Positions 1-13,557 of a stretch of 64,000 bases of DNA are shown one piece after another. The position numbers and the translations under genes are program-made. The notes under the pieces are model-generated. The model did no database searches and was not told the origin of the DNA. It worked only from the letters and a program-made list of their open reading frames with translations. The stretch's first letter is position 1. Each line of letters opens with the position of its first letter. This stretch comes from Ruminococcus sp. (GTDB lineage Bacteria > Bacillota > Clostridia > Oscillospirales > Acutalibacteraceae), in contig JAFTGL010000005.1 of NCBI GenBank assembly GCA_017457955.1, positions 1-64,000 of the forward strand, read 5' to 3'.

Positions 1-1206
1 GGAAGTGTTCAGCGTGGTGTAGACCGTGAAGGTATCGCCTACGTTGAATTCCTGTGTCTCAGTCTCGCCGTCAAGACCGCGTACGGTGACGGTCGCTTTT
101 CCTGCCACAGTGGGCTCGGGTGCTTCGGTCTCAGTAGGTGCAGGAGGATTGGTGGGTTCGGGAGCTTCTGTCTCGGTAGGTGCGGGAGGATCGGTCGGCT
201 GCGGCGCTTCGGTCTCGGGAGCCTGAGTCGGCTCAGGTGCAGGCTTATCAAAGGTCGCGTTGACGGTCAAATCAACTCCGGAAGCAACTACACCCTTATT
301 GACCAACCTGGTTAAACCGTCATCTGCAGCAGCCAGCATGGTCAGCGTGTTTCTGACTTCGCCTGTACCGCCCGTGGTAACCTTGTACTCGGTAACGATA
401 GCCAAATCATCGTCAGAATCAAACACAAACCCGTTCGGCGTAGAGGCATTGTACTGAATGTTACCGGGCGCATACAATCTGCCCATAGCGGCTTCGCCGA
501 GTACCGGGAATACAGCGTCTGTATTCACAAACATATCTTCGTCGGTTAAGGTATCATTCAGCGAAAGAATACTGTCTGTAAAGGTCTGGGTCGCGCTCAA
601 AGCAGCAATCGGGCTATTTGAGGCAACGTTCAGAGAAGTATAAACCTTGAACGTATCGCCTATGTTGAATTCTTTTGTCTCAGACTGACCGTTTAAACCG
701 TAGATGGTGATAGTGGCAGTCTTTAAAGGTTCCTCAGTCGGCTGAGGAGCCTGGGTCTCAGTGGGCTCGGGAGCCTCGGTCGGCGCGGGCTCGGTAGGCA
801 GAACGTCGATCGGCTCGCCGATACCCTTGCCCTCTGCCTCGTGCTTATGCGCTACATAGCAGCGGAGCAGCCATACGTCGTTGCCGTTGATCGTTTTCTC
901 CTGTCCGATCTCGGCATCTACAAAACAGTCGGCTACTCTGAAATCAACAGAATCCTTGGAAATCTGGTCGTACCTAATGAATCCCGCTTTCTTCGCGATC
1001 GAACTCTTCAGAGCAAAGACGTCATTGCCATCGACTCTGCCGTTGCGGTCGATATCGCCAAGAAGAGGGGGATCATACGGGGGATCCTGATAGATGGCCT
1101 CTTCGTCATCAGCTGCGGCTGAGGTCTGAACGATGCCGACAGAAAAGATCGACAACAGCATCGTCAAAGCCAGTATCATACTGATGACTTGCTTAGTTTT
1201 TCTCAT
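1..1206 (-). CDS. Secreted dockerin protein with cohesin-like tandem domains (3' part missing)
   Basis: The ATG at 1206 follows the strong RBS AGGAGGAG, and the frame stays open for 402 codons to the left edge, so the C-terminus is outside the window. Residues 1-32 form a signal peptide. Residues 48-100 look like a dockerin: a calcium loop (DIDRNGRVDGND) and a second repeat with NGNDVWLLRCYV. A Pro/Thr/Glu linker (about 110-140) follows. Next comes a beta-sandwich-like domain of about 150 residues (ATITIYGLNGQ... GDTFKVYTSLNV... DSILSL). After a second PT-rich linker, a second copy begins (VTVRGLDGETETQEFNVGDTF) and is cut by the edge. The repeated domain has cohesin-like features, but this is by eye only. 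The protein probably takes part in extracellular complex assembly or substrate binding. The dockerin call is firm; the cohesin call is tentative. Confidence 0.8.
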   Translation of the reverse strand, partial: MRKTKQVISMILALTMLLSIFSVGIVQTSAAADDEEAIYQDPPYDPPLLGDIDRNGRVDGNDVFALKSSIAKKAGFIRYDQISKDSVDFRVADCFVDAEIGQEKTINGNDVWLLRCYVAHKHEAEGKGIGEPIDVLPTEPAPTEAPEPTETQAPQPTEEPLKTATITIYGLNGQSETKEFNIGDTFKVYTSLNVASNSPIAALSATQTFTDSILSLNDTLTDEDMFVNTDAVFPVLGEAAMGRLYAPGNIQYNASTPNGFVFDSDDDLAIVTEYKVTTGGTGEVRNTLTMLAAADDGLTRLVNKGVVASGVDLTVNATFDKPAPEPTQAPETEAPQPTDPPAPTETEAPEPTNPPAPTETEAPEPTVAGKATVTVRGLDGETETQEFNVGDTFTVYTTLNTS

Positions 1207-1302
1207 GTTATCTCCTCCTGATTCACACCGAAAAAACATAGTTTTTCAGCGCGGTCAATTTAACTGAGCTTACCCCGCGGGTACACTCTCGCTATTATGT
1301 TA

Positions 1303-1331
1303 ATTATATTACAAAGGCGTAATCTTTTCAA
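1303..1331 (-). promoter_or_regulatory. Promoter of the dockerin gene
   Basis: On the minus strand TTGAAA is followed after 17 bases by TATAAT. The transcript would have a leader of about 90 nt containing a hairpin (CTGAAAAAC pairing with GTTTTTTCGG) before the RBS. Confidence 0.7.
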
Positions 1332-1432
1332 TAAATCCGTAACCTTTTATCGAAATGGGAGCATAGAAAAATCAACCCTGTTTTTGGGGGTTTTGCACAA
1401 TTATGGAAATGGTTTTTCTATAATTCTCACAA

Positions 1433-1461
1433 AGAAAAATGGACCTCCGCGGGGGAGGTCC
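1433..1461 (-). terminator. Terminator of rpoBC
   Basis: GGACCTCC and GGAGGTCC pair around a 5-base loop just after the rpoC stop. On the minus strand the hairpin is followed by ATTTTTCTTT. Confidence 0.85.
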
Positions 1462-1477
1462 ATAAGACTGAAATCGT

Positions 1478-4400
1478 TTATTCTTCGGTCGGAGCAACAG
1501 GAGCAGTGGGGATATAATTCTCCTCCAGCTCGATGTTGTTGTAGCGCGTCATACCGGTACCGGCGGGAACCAGCTTACCGATTAGGACGTTCTCCTTCAA
1601 GCCGACCAGCGGGTCGACCTTGCCCTTGATCGCAGCGTCGGTGAGCACACGGGTGGTCTCCTGGAAGGAAGCCGCGGACAGGAAGCTGTCGGTCGCGAGT
1701 GAAGCCTTTGTGATACCCAGCAGAAGCTGTGTCCAGGTCGCTTCTTTCAGACCCTCTTCACCGTCCGCAATACGCTCTTTAATTTCTTTATTCGCATAAA
1801 GAACGTCGGTACGGTTGTACATCTGACCGGGCATGAAGTCGGTAGAACCCGGATCGTCGACTCTGACCTTCTTGAGCATCTGGCGCACGATAACCTCGAT
1901 GTGCTTATCGTTGATATCAACACCCTGCAGGCGGTAGGTGCCCTGTACCTCGCTGATGAGGTAATCCTGTACAGCCTTCGCGCCCATGATCTCGAGAATG
2001 TCGTGCGGGTTGACGGCGCCGTCGGTGATCTTGTCGCCCTTCTTGATGTGCTGACCCTCTTCTACCGCGACACGGAAGCCGAAGGGGATCAGATAGCTCT
2101 TCTCTTCGGAAGTCTCGGTGTTATAGACGATCGCGTGACGGGTGTTCTTGATCTCTTCAAAGCGGACGTCGCCGTCGATCTCGGAGATGATAGCGAGGTT
2201 CTTCGGCTTACGGGTCTCGAACAGCTCTTCAACACGCGGCAGACCCTGTGTGATATCCTCCGCGGATGCGACGCCGCCCGTATGGAAGGTACGCATCGTC
2301 AGCTGTGTACCTGGCTCGCCGATAGACTGCGCGGCGATAATACCGACCGCTTCGCCGACGGTGACAGGCTGACCGTTCGCGAGGTTCGCGCCGTAGCACT
2401 TCTTGCAGACGCCGTGCTTTGAGCGGCAGGCGAGGATGGAGCGGATCTCGACGCTCTCGACGCCGGAATTGCAGATGATATCTGCTTCCTTCTCGCCCAT
2501 GAGGGTATCCTTGGATACCAGAACGTTGCCGTTCTCGTCACAGAAGTCGCGAACAAGGTAGCGGCCGAGCAGACGCTCGTGCATACCCTCGATGACCTGC
2601 TTGCCGGAGGTGATGTCAAAGACCTCGAGACCTTCGTTGGCATGGCAGTCGTCGTCGCGGATAATGACTTCCTGCGAAACGTCGACCAGACGGCGGGTCA
2701 GATAACCCGAGTCGGCGGTACGAAGTGCGGTATCGGCAAGACCTTTACGCGCGCCGCGGGAAGAAATGAAGTACTCTAAGATGTTCAGACCTTCACGATA
2801 ATTCGCACGGATCGGAATTTCGATGGTCTTACCGGAGGTGTTCGCGATCAGTCCGCGCATACCCGCGAGCTGACGGATCTGGCTCATAGAACCACGCGCG
2901 CCGGAATCAGCCATCATGAAGATCGGATTATATCTGTCCAGATTGCTCTGGAGCTTTTCGGTAACGTCGTTGGTCGCCTTTTCCCAGATCGTGAGGACCT
3001 TTTCGTATCTCTCCTGATCGGATCTAAGACCCATGTTGAACTCTTCGCGGATCGCGTCAACGTCAGCCTCAGCCTTAGCGATGATCTCACGCTTTTCCTC
3101 GGGGATGGTGGCGTCGCAGACAGCGACGGTGATCGCGCCGATGGTAGAATATTTATAGCCCTGCGCCTTGACGTTATCGAGCACTTCGGCGGTCACCTCG
3201 GTGCCGTGAACGCGTATGCAGGCGTCAATGATCTTACCGAGCTGCTTCTTGCCGACGAGGAAGTCGATCTCAAACTTGAAGAGGTTCTCCTCCTCGCTTC
3301 TGTCGACAAAGCCCAGATCCTGAGGGATCGCACGGTTGAAGATGATCTTACCGACAGTGGTGTCGATGATGCCGCTCTTCTTTACGCCGTCGATCTCCAT
3401 CTCGCGTCTGACCTTGATCTTGCTGTGCAGGGTAACGTAACCGGTCTGGTACGCCATGAGCGCTTCGTCGACGTCCTTGAAGACCTTGCCCTCGCCGGGT
3501 TCGCCGTCCTTGTCAAGAGTCAGGTAATAGGAACCTAAGACCATATCCTGTGTCGGAACGACGACAGGCTTACCGTCGGAAGGCTTCAAGAGGTTGCCGG
3601 CAGCAAGCATGAGGAAACGGGCCTCAGCCTGCGCCTCGGCGGACAGCGGTACGTGGACAGCCATCTGGTCGCCGTCGAAGTCGGCGTTGTACGCGGTACA
3701 TACCAGCGGGTGGAGCTTTAAGGCACGACCCTCTACCAAAACAGGCTCAAACGCCTGAATACCTAATCTGTGCAGTGTGGGAGCGCGGTTAAGCAGAACG
3801 GGATGACCCTTGATAACGACCTCGAGCGCGTCCCAGACCTCGGGCTTCGCTCTCTCGACAGCCTTGCGGGCAGCCTTGATGTTCTGGCTTACCTTTGTCT
3901 CGACCAGACGCTTCATGACGAAGGGCTTGAACAGCTCGAGCGCCATTTCCTTGGGCAGACCGCACTGGTACATCTTCAGCTCAGGACCGACGACGATAAC
4001 CGAACGGCCGGAGTAGTCAACACGCTTACCCAGAAGGTTCTGACGGAAACGTCCCTGCTTACCCTTGAGCATATCGGACAGAGACTTCAAGGAACGGTTG
4101 GAAGGACCGGTAACGGGACGGCCGCGTCTGCCGTTGTCGATCAGAGCGTCGACCGCTTCCTGCAGCATACGCTTCTCGTTGCGGATGATGATATCGGGAG
4201 CCTCCAGCTCGAGCAAACGGGCAAGACGGTTGTTGCGGTTGATGACGCGGCGGTACAGATCGTTCAGGTCGGAGGTCGCGAAACGGCCGCCGTCGAGCTG
4301 TACCATGGGGCGGATATCCGGCGGGATGACGGGCAGAACTTCCATGATCATCCACTCGGGACGGTTGCCGGAGAGACGGAACGCCTCCACGACCTCTAAT

Positions 4401-5029
4401 CTCTTAGAGAGTCGCGCTCTCTTCTGAGAGGTGGAGCAGTTCTCGATCTCTTCCTTGATCTCTGCGGAGAGAGCATCGAGGTCGATCTCTTCGAGCAGGT
4501 CGCGGATCGCCTCGGCGCCCATGCCCGCGGAGAAATCGTCCTCATACTTCTCGCGCATATCGCGGTACTCCTGCTCACTCAGAAGCTGGAGCTTGGAGAG
4601 TTCTCTTGCGTCGCCGGGATCGGTGACGATATAGGAGGAGAAGTACAGGACCTTCTCCAGTGTTCTCGGGGAGATATCCAGCATGAGAGAGATTCTCGAC
4701 GGGATACCCTTGAAATACCAGATGTGCGATACGGGAGCGGCAAGCTCGATATGACCCATGCGCTCACGTCTTACTTTGGCGCGGGTGACCTCAACGCCGC
4801 AGCGGTCGCAGATCTTGCCCTTGAAGCGGATGCGCTTGTACTTGCCGCAGTGACATTCCCAGTCCTTGGTAGGTCCGAAAATGCGCTCGCAGAAAAGGCC
4901 GTCGCGCTCGGGCTTTAAGGTACGGTAGTTGATCGTCTCCGGCTTTTTGACCTCGCCGTAAGACCATTCTCTTATTTGATCGGGAGAAGCAAGACCGATT
5001 TTGATTGAATCAAATACATTATTATCCAT
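1478..5029 (-). CDS. rpoC: RNA polymerase subunit beta'
   Basis: This is the beta' subunit of RNA polymerase, 1183 residues, a normal length for Firmicutes without large insertions. The N-terminal zinc site ([19 protein letters not shown]) is intact. The catalytic magnesium-binding motif [12 protein letters not shown], the second zinc cluster ([11 protein letters not shown]) and the trigger-loop region ([20 protein letters not shown]) are all present. The ATG at 5029 follows AGGAGGGG at good spacing. It lies 19 bases after rpoB and shares its transcript, ending at the hairpin at 1433-1461. Nothing suggests damage. Confidence 0.98.
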   Translation of the reverse strand: MDNNVFDSIKIGLASPDQIREWSYGEVKKPETINYRTLKPERDGLFCERIFGPTKDWECHCGKYKRIRFKGKICDRCGVEVTRAKVRRERMGHIELAAPVSHIWYFKGIPSRISLMLDISPRTLEKVLYFSSYIVTDPGDARELSKLQLLSEQEYRDMREKYEDDFSAGMGAEAIRDLLEEIDLDALSAEIKEEIENCSTSQKRARLSKRLEVVEAFRLSGNRPEWMIMEVLPVIPPDIRPMVQLDGGRFATSDLNDLYRRVINRNNRLARLLELEAPDIIIRNEKRMLQEAVDALIDNGRRGRPVTGPSNRSLKSLSDMLKGKQGRFRQNLLGKRVDYSGRSVIVVGPELKMYQCGLPKEMALELFKPFVMKRLVETKVSQNIKAARKAVERAKPEVWDALEVVIKGHPVLLNRAPTLHRLGIQAFEPVLVEGRALKLHPLVCTAYNADFDGDQMAVHVPLSAEAQAEARFLMLAAGNLLKPSDGKPVVVPTQDMVLGSYYLTLDKDGEPGEGKVFKDVDEALMAYQTGYVTLHSKIKVRREMEIDGVKKSGIIDTTVGKIIFNRAIPQDLGFVDRSEEENLFKFEIDFLVGKKQLGKIIDACIRVHGTEVTAEVLDNVKAQGYKYSTIGAITVAVCDATIPEEKREIIAKAEADVDAIREEFNMGLRSDQERYEKVLTIWEKATNDVTEKLQSNLDRYNPIFMMADSGARGSMSQIRQLAGMRGLIANTSGKTIEIPIRANYREGLNILEYFISSRGARKGLADTALRTADSGYLTRRLVDVSQEVIIRDDDCHANEGLEVFDITSGKQVIEGMHERLLGRYLVRDFCDENGNVLVSKDTLMGEKEADIICNSGVESVEIRSILACRSKHGVCKKCYGANLANGQPVTVGEAVGIIAAQSIGEPGTQLTMRTFHTGGVASAEDITQGLPRVEELFETRKPKNLAIISEIDGDVRFEEIKNTRHAIVYNTETSEEKSYLIPFGFRVAVEEGQHIKKGDKITDGAVNPHDILEIMGAKAVQDYLISEVQGTYRLQGVDINDKHIEVIVRQMLKKVRVDDPGSTDFMPGQMYNRTDVLYANKEIKERIADGEEGLKEATWTQLLLGITKASLATDSFLSAASFQETTRVLTDAAIKGKVDPLVGLKENVLIGKLVPAGTGMTRYNNIELEENYIPTAPVAPTEE

Positions 5030-5048
5030 AATAACAGCCCCTCCTTAC

Positions 5049-8846
<3,798 letters not shown>

Positions 8847-8939
8847 ATCACTCCTTCTTTTTTGATACGGATCATATGTGTCGGGACAGTGCCGTGCGCG
8901 GCGGATGAAGAAAATGACAAAATTGTTTTCATTCACCTC

Positions 8940-8968
8940 TTGACAAACGGCTCCGACTTTGATAATAT
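8940..8968 (+). promoter_or_regulatory. Possible birA promoter facing the rpoB promoter
   Basis: TTGACA, 17 bases, TAATAT on the plus strand. It would start near 8975 and give birA a leader of about 280 nt, overlapping the 5' end of the rpoB transcript in antisense by about 40 nt. I found no closer birA promoter and no recognisable structured RNA in 9060-9257. Confidence 0.5.
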
Positions 8969-9023
8969 ACTTTGTCGAAAATTCCGTCTGCAGTGCAAGG
9001 CGTAAATGTTCCCATAATGATAC

Positions 9024-9051
9024 ATTGTAGTATTCTAAAGGATTTCGTCAA
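9024..9051 (-). promoter_or_regulatory. Promoter of rpoBC
   Basis: On the minus strand TTGACG, a 16-base spacer, and TACAAT. The predicted leader to the GTG start of rpoB is about 170 nt. Confidence 0.65.
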
Positions 9052-9257
9052 GAAAGTCAAGTGATTTTTTGAAATTTTCTGTTTTTAATTCGATTTCGCA
9101 ATTATAACAAAAATTCTTTTGTTCTCGAAAGTATCTGGAACGCCCGACAGCGTTGTAAGTTTTAAAGGCTGTTTTCGCACCCTTCTTTATATAAAGTTAC
9201 CAATTCCTGTGTTAACCATCGAAATTTTTGAGCAATAGTCTACTAAGGATGAGAAAA

Positions 9258-10004
9258 ATGCTGTTACAAAAAGAAAAAATCCTTTCAAAAATCCATTCCC
9301 CTATCGCCGTCCATCTCTACGACAGGGTGGATTCCACCAACAATGAAGCCAAACGCCGCCTTGATACGGACGGCATGCACCTCTACGCCACCACCCACCA
9401 GACCGCGGGCAGGGGCAGACGCGGTCACGACTTCTACTCGCCGAAGGATACAGGGCTGTACATGACCCTCTCCTTTCCCCTGTCGGGCGATCCCGCCGAT
9501 ATCCAGAAAGTCACCTGCGCCGCGGCGGTCGCGGTATGTGAGGCGATCAGCGCGTTGAGCGATCGGCGCCCACAAATCAAATGGGTGAACGACATTTATA
9601 TCGACGGCAAAAAGGTCGCGGGGATCCTGACAGAGCTGCTGTGCGATAAAGAAAATCAGCCTGCCGCCGTCATCGTCGGTATCGGGCTGAATCTGACCAC
9701 CGAGCACTTCCCTGCCGAATTCGCCGACAGAGCGGGCAGTATCGGCGACATCGAACCGAATGATCTGTGCGGCACGATCGCGGATCGGCTGATAATCCTT
9801 TTTGAAAGTCTCGGCGATAATTCCGTTATAGAAAAATATAAACAACTGAACCTATGTATCGGTCACACCGTAGCCTTTACCAAAGACGGCTTCGAGCACA
9901 AAGCAAAAGCCGTCGACATCACTGCCGACGGCGGTCTTGCGGTAGAGGAAAACGGAAAACGTACCGTTCTCCACTCGGGAGAGATCAGCGTCATCGTGCG
10001 CTGA
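9258..10004 (+). CDS. birA: Biotin--[acetyl-CoA-carboxylase] ligase
   Basis: The enzyme activates biotin as biotinyl-AMP and attaches it to the lysine of biotin carboxyl carrier proteins. The catalytic BPL/LplA fold is visible: VDSTNNEAKRR, the biotinyl-AMP loop GRGRRGHDFYSP, and KWVNDIYIDGKKVAGIL. The C-terminal SH3-like domain covers about the last 45 residues. There is no N-terminal winged-helix domain, so this is a monofunctional ligase and not the E. coli-type repressor. I start at the ATG at 9258, with AAGGATGAG before it, giving 248 residues. In-frame starts at 9228 (TTG) and 9249 (ATG) are less well placed. The gene is divergent from rpoB. Confidence 0.93.
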   Translation: MLLQKEKILSKIHSPIAVHLYDRVDSTNNEAKRRLDTDGMHLYATTHQTAGRGRRGHDFYSPKDTGLYMTLSFPLSGDPADIQKVTCAAAVAVCEAISALSDRRPQIKWVNDIYIDGKKVAGILTELLCDKENQPAAVIVGIGLNLTTEHFPAEFADRAGSIGDIEPNDLCGTIADRLIILFESLGDNSVIEKYKQLNLCIGHTVAFTKDGFEHKAKAVDITADGGLAVEENGKRTVLHSGEISVIVR

Positions 10005-10022
10005 TCTCTTTTTATTTTTCCG

Positions 10023-12413
10023 TTATTCAGCGCCTTTGAGCGCTTCTACCATATCTATCTTCTTGTTCTTGCGCGCGACCATCAGCCCGACCAGCAGCGA
10101 TACGCCGAAGGTCAGCAGTACGGACACGCCGTAGGTCAGCGGGCCTAACATCAGCTTCATCTCATACTCCCCCGCGAGGGCTGTCAGCAGCCACTGCAGT
10201 ACCCCGACGCCGGCGGGAAGTCCCACCAGAATACCGATGACGGTCAGCCAGATGTTCTGCGAGATCAGCAGGCGTCCGATATCGCGGTTGCGGAAGCCCA
10301 GCACCTTCAAGGTCGCAAGCTCCCTCGAACGCTCCACATAGCTCATCAAGCCTAAGTTGTACAGCACCACGATACCGAGGATCACGGCGGCGATCACAAG
10401 GATGATGACCATGCTGTCCATGATCTCGACAAAGCTGTCGAAGGTGTCCATCAGCTGTCCCTTGTCCTGCTTGCCCGCGATCAGATCGGAGGACGGGATC
10501 TCATCGGCTGTTTGATCGGTATAGATCGCGGTGACGGTATAGTCGATCCCGAGCTTGTCGGCGAGCACGTCCGTCATCGTGACGCTTTCGGTCATCACGG
10601 AGCGGTTATAGCCCAGCACCTTCGCCTCATAAGTCTCGGTCTCACCGTAGGGCGAGAAGGTGATCGTATCGCCGATCTCCGCCCTGTCCTTGAGACGCAG
10701 GCAGAGGTATACGCCCTCGTCGCTGAGATCGATCTTCTGATTCCCTTCATCGATAATATTCATCAGCCCGTGCGGGATATGTACGATATCCAGCGAGACC
10801 GTGTCGCCGTCGAGGCTGATGCCCGAGAGGCTCTCCCAGTCGCCGCCGAGTTCTTCGGCAAGGCTCTTTGACTTTTTCACATCCGCGTTATCGTTCAGGT
10901 TCACCTTGGTGGTGTAGGCGGAGATGTCGTTGTCGAGCAGGTCGAGAAAACCTGCCATCGTATCGCGCATGCCCAGTCCGCCAACCATCAGCACCATACA
11001 GCCGATGACGCCGACCAGCGTCATTGCCGAACGGCTCTTGTGACGGCTGAGATCGCGGATATTCCACTTGGTGCCGAATTTCAGCCTGTCCCAGCCTTTC
11101 AGCCGTTCAAAGACCGTCTTGCGCATTTTCTTCGGCGCGTAGGGACGCAGCGCATCGGCGGCAGTGCCCTTCAGCTGCTGACGGACGGACAGGAAGCTGA
11201 TGAGCGTCAGCAGGATCACCGTGCCTGCCATCACGGGATAGCAGAACGCGGGGATAGCGGCTGACCAGTCGGGCATATCGAAATAGGTGCCCATCATACC
11301 GTTCTCGCTCATGATCGCCTTGCACACCGCATAGCCGAGGGCGATCCCCAGCCCTGTTCCCGCGATACCGATGAACAGTCCGTAAGAGGTATAGTGTCTG
11401 AGGATCCTGCGATTCTTGAAGCCCAGCGCTTTGAGCGTGCCGATCTGGAGCTTTTCCTTTGTCGCGATACGGTGCATGGTGGTGACCATCGTGAGGATCG
11501 CGATCATCAGGAACAGCACCGGCAGTACCGAACCCATCGTCTTGCCTTCTTCGGCTTCACCCATCGCTTCCTTGTACACGACGTGATCGTCCTTCGGCGT
11601 GACCATGATGGTACGACCCAATTTCTCCTTCACCGCGTCCTCGAGATCGGCTTTGTCCATATCGGAGATCAGGTTCACCTGCGCGTATACCTGATCCATC
11701 GCATCCTCTGCGGAGTCTGCGCCGACAAACAGGCGCGTCAGTCCTTCGTCAATGAAAACGTCGGGTACGCCCGCGCTTTTCAGCTCGTCCGAGAAGCTGT
11801 CTTTCATCTTATTTTCTACCGTATCCCGCAGTTTTTTCGGCGAGATATAGGCATAGCCGAAGGTGGTGTAGTCGGGCATGAGCTGGTTTTTGTCGGCGAC
11901 GCAGATCATGTGCTCGCCCGCCTTGATCAGCCCGACGATCTCGCCCGAAAGCTCCGTGCCCTGGAATTCAAGGGTCAAAGTATCGCCGAGGGCATAACCG
12001 TTTGCCGCGGCGAATTTGTCCGACAGCCAGAAGCCGTCGCCGTTCTCGTCATATTCTTCTCCGCTCATCAGCATGAAGGTCGACACAGAATAATTCTCGC
12101 TGACGTCCAGCGCGAGCGACTTGTTCTTCTCGCCCTTGATATCGAGATTCACGGACAAAAAACGCGTCGCGGCGTCAACTCCGTCGATCTGTTGGATCTT
12201 TTCGATATCCTTTTCGGTAAAGCCCTCCTGCGAATACAGGCGGTAATCGGCGTAGCGGGTATCTTCAAAGAACCGCCCCGTGTCATACTCGATCGTGTAC
12301 CACTCCATATTGAAGCCGAGGAACATGCCCACGCCCAGCGTCATCATGATGATCATAGAGAGGAACTGCGCCTTGTAGCCCCACGCGGTGCGGAATAACT
12401 TACGTATCAGCAT
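10023..12413 (-). CDS. FtsX/MacB-type ABC transporter permease
   Basis: A 796-residue membrane protein with the duplicated FtsX-like layout. TM1 is at the N-terminus, followed by a large extracellular domain and three helices. A second extracellular domain and three more helices follow (VMIILVIAAVILGIVVLYNL and later ones). The linkers carry the family motif around GTLKALGFKNRRIL and ATLKVLGFRNRDIG. Such permeases work with a MacB/LolD-type ATPase in export of peptides, lipids or toxic compounds, or as mechanotransmitters. The start ATG overlaps the stop of the ATPase gene (TAATG), so the two are translationally coupled. The substrate cannot be told from sequence; the HMA gene at the head of the operon hints at metal stress. 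Confidence 0.88.
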   Translation of the reverse strand: MLIRKLFRTAWGYKAQFLSMIIMMTLGVGMFLGFNMEWYTIEYDTGRFFEDTRYADYRLYSQEGFTEKDIEKIQQIDGVDAATRFLSVNLDIKGEKNKSLALDVSENYSVSTFMLMSGEEYDENGDGFWLSDKFAAANGYALGDTLTLEFQGTELSGEIVGLIKAGEHMICVADKNQLMPDYTTFGYAYISPKKLRDTVENKMKDSFSDELKSAGVPDVFIDEGLTRLFVGADSAEDAMDQVYAQVNLISDMDKADLEDAVKEKLGRTIMVTPKDDHVVYKEAMGEAEEGKTMGSVLPVLFLMIAILTMVTTMHRIATKEKLQIGTLKALGFKNRRILRHYTSYGLFIGIAGTGLGIALGYAVCKAIMSENGMMGTYFDMPDWSAAIPAFCYPVMAGTVILLTLISFLSVRQQLKGTAADALRPYAPKKMRKTVFERLKGWDRLKFGTKWNIRDLSRHKSRSAMTLVGVIGCMVLMVGGLGMRDTMAGFLDLLDNDISAYTTKVNLNDNADVKKSKSLAEELGGDWESLSGISLDGDTVSLDIVHIPHGLMNIIDEGNQKIDLSDEGVYLCLRLKDRAEIGDTITFSPYGETETYEAKVLGYNRSVMTESVTMTDVLADKLGIDYTVTAIYTDQTADEIPSSDLIAGKQDKGQLMDTFDSFVEIMDSMVIILVIAAVILGIVVLYNLGLMSYVERSRELATLKVLGFRNRDIGRLLISQNIWLTVIGILVGLPAGVGVLQWLLTALAGEYEMKLMLGPLTYGVSVLLTFGVSLLVGLMVARKNKKIDMVEALKGAE

Positions 12414-13114
12414 TACCACTCCACCTCGTCGGCGCTCATGGGATTCTCCTGCTCCTGTACCGAGCGGATCTTACCGTTCTTGACGCGGATCACGACGTCT
12501 GCCATCTTCGCGATGCTCTGGTTATGGGTGACGATGACGATGGTCTTGCCGTAGCTTTTCGCCATCTTCAGCAAGAGCTTCAAGACCATCACGCCGGTCT
12601 CGGAGTCGAGCGCGCCTGTCGGCTCGTCGCACAACAGGATCTTCGGATTTTTTGCCAGCGCGCGAGCGATCGAAATGCGCTGCTGTTCGCCGCCGGACAG
12701 CTCCGACGGGAAGTTATGTAAATGGTCGCTCAGTCCCACCTCGGCGATCATCTCCTTCGCGCTGAGGGCGTCGGGGGCGATCTCGGAGACCAGCTGAACG
12801 TTCTCATAGACCGTCAGCGTCGGGATCAGGTTGTAAAACTGGAACACAAAGCCCACCGTCGCGGCACGGTAGTCGGCAAGCTCGTTATCCGACAGCGTCG
12901 AGATATCCTTGCCGCCCACGGTGATCTTACCCTCACTCGGGCTGTCGAGACCGCCCAACAGATTCAGCAGTGTGCTTTTGCCCGCGCCCGAAGGCCCTAA
13001 AATCACGACGAATTTGCCCTCGTCAAGGGTGAAGCTGACATTATCGAGCGCTTTCAGCTCATGCTCGCCGCTGGTATAGATCCTTGTCACATCTTCAAAC
13101 TGTACGATCGCCAT
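12413..13114 (-). CDS. MacB/LolD-type ABC transporter ATP-binding protein
   Basis: A 233-residue ATPase. Visible are Walker [10 protein letters not shown], the Q-loop ([12 protein letters not shown]), the signature LSGGEQQR, Walker [10 protein letters not shown] with ALDSETG as D-loop, and the switch histidine in IVIVTHN. It energises the permease encoded immediately downstream. The ATG at 13114 follows GGAAGGTGAT; a longer frame reaches further upstream into the HMA gene but lacks an RBS. The HMA gene ends 4 bases before this start, so the three genes form one operon. Confidence 0.93.
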   Translation of the reverse strand: MAIVQFEDVTRIYTSGEHELKALDNVSFTLDEGKFVVILGPSGAGKSTLLNLLGGLDSPSEGKITVGGKDISTLSDNELADYRAATVGFVFQFYNLIPTLTVYENVQLVSEIAPDALSAKEMIAEVGLSDHLHNFPSELSGGEQQRISIARALAKNPKILLCDEPTGALDSETGVMVLKLLLKMAKSYGKTIVIVTHNQSIAKMADVVIRVKNGKIRSVQEQENPMSADEVEW

Positions 13115-13118
13115 GATA

Positions 13119-13373
13119 TCACCTTCCAAACAGCGAAAAACGCTTTTTCTCATACGGCGCGGACTTCACGCCTGTCACCTTGTAGCCTGTCTTGCCGATC
13201 GACTCGATCAGCTTTTCTTCATCCAGCGGGCTGTCGCTGAGGATCTCGGTCACTCCCTTGCTGTGGGAGGACGTCACCTTCTTCACGCTGAAATCCGCGC
13301 GGACGGTATCGTTGATGTGGCTCTCGCACATGGAGCACATCATGCCGTCTATCTGCAATGTTGTCTTTATCAT
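13119..13373 (-). CDS. Heavy-metal-associated (HMA) domain protein
   Basis: A short protein of 84 residues with one HMA-type ferredoxin-like domain. The metal-binding loop reads GMMCSMCESHIND (CxxC), followed by the usual beta-alpha-beta pattern. The C-terminus is short and basic (KKRFSLFGR). Such proteins carry Cu(I) or similar soft metals, or serve as sensors. I start at the ATG at 13373 because GGAG lies 8 bases before it; a GTG at 13382 is too near the RBS. It is the first gene of the operon with the ABC transporter and sits behind a promoter with paired palindromes, so metal-responsive control is likely but not shown. Confidence 0.8.
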   Translation of the reverse strand: MIKTTLQIDGMMCSMCESHINDTVRADFSVKKVTSSHSKGVTEILSDSPLDEEKLIESIGKTGYKVTGVKSAPYEKKRFSLFGR

Positions 13374-13397
13374 ATTCAACACTCCATATAACCTATA

Positions 13398-13413
13398 GTT
13401 AGCTCATACTAAC
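13398..13413. promoter_or_regulatory. GTTAG-N6-CTAAC palindrome, copy 1
   Basis: Inverted repeat lying between the attenuator-like hairpin and the RBS of the HMA gene. The same half-sites occur in copy 2, 77 bp away. It resembles operators of DtxR/MntR-like metalloregulators in general form only. Confidence 0.6.
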
Positions 13414-13420
13414 CCTGCAT

Positions 13421-13443
13421 CAAAAAAGAAACCGCTGTTTCTT
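13421..13443 (-). terminator. Attenuator-like hairpin in the HMA operon leader
   Basis: On the minus strand AAGAAAC pairs with GTTTCTT around a 4-base loop and runs into six T. It lies about 50 nt after the promoter and about 50 nt before the first gene, so it could stop transcription early. The stem is weak (7 bp, AT-rich). Confidence 0.45.
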
Positions 13444-13474
13444 CTTCAACAGAGGTCAAATACCTTTGATATCG

Positions 13475-13490
13475 GTTAGTCTTAGCTAAC
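13475..13490. promoter_or_regulatory. GTTAG-N6-CTAAC palindrome, copy 2, at the start point
   Basis: Inverted repeat beginning 4 bases after the -10 box of the HMA operon promoter, so a bound protein would cover the transcription start. Confidence 0.65.
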
Positions 13491-13493
13491 CCC

Positions 13494-13522
13494 ATTATAA
13501 GCCTATATGGGTATTTTGTCAA
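13494..13522 (-). promoter_or_regulatory. Consensus promoter of the HMA-ABC operon
   Basis: TTGACA, 17 bases, TATAAT on the minus strand. Both boxes match the sigma-A consensus exactly, as expected for a gene held off by a repressor. Confidence 0.85.
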
Positions 13523-13525
13523 GTA

Positions 13526-13550
13526 TACCGCGGACAAAAAGCCCGCGGTA
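13526..13550. terminator. Hairpin after spoVAC
   Basis: TACCGCGG pairs with CCGCGGTA around a 9-base loop, 8 bases after the spoVAC stop. There is no clear T tract after it on either strand, so its role as terminator is uncertain. It abuts the HMA promoter. Confidence 0.4.
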
Positions 13551-13557
13551 TTCTCTG

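Noticed and set aside
8847-8936. N-terminal extension of RpoB from a GTG at 8936
   Set aside because: The 30 residues are unlike any RpoB start, and AGAAGGAG fits the GTG at 8846.
9060-9257. Possible riboswitch before birA
   Set aside because: AT-rich, no conserved riboswitch core or strong stem seen.
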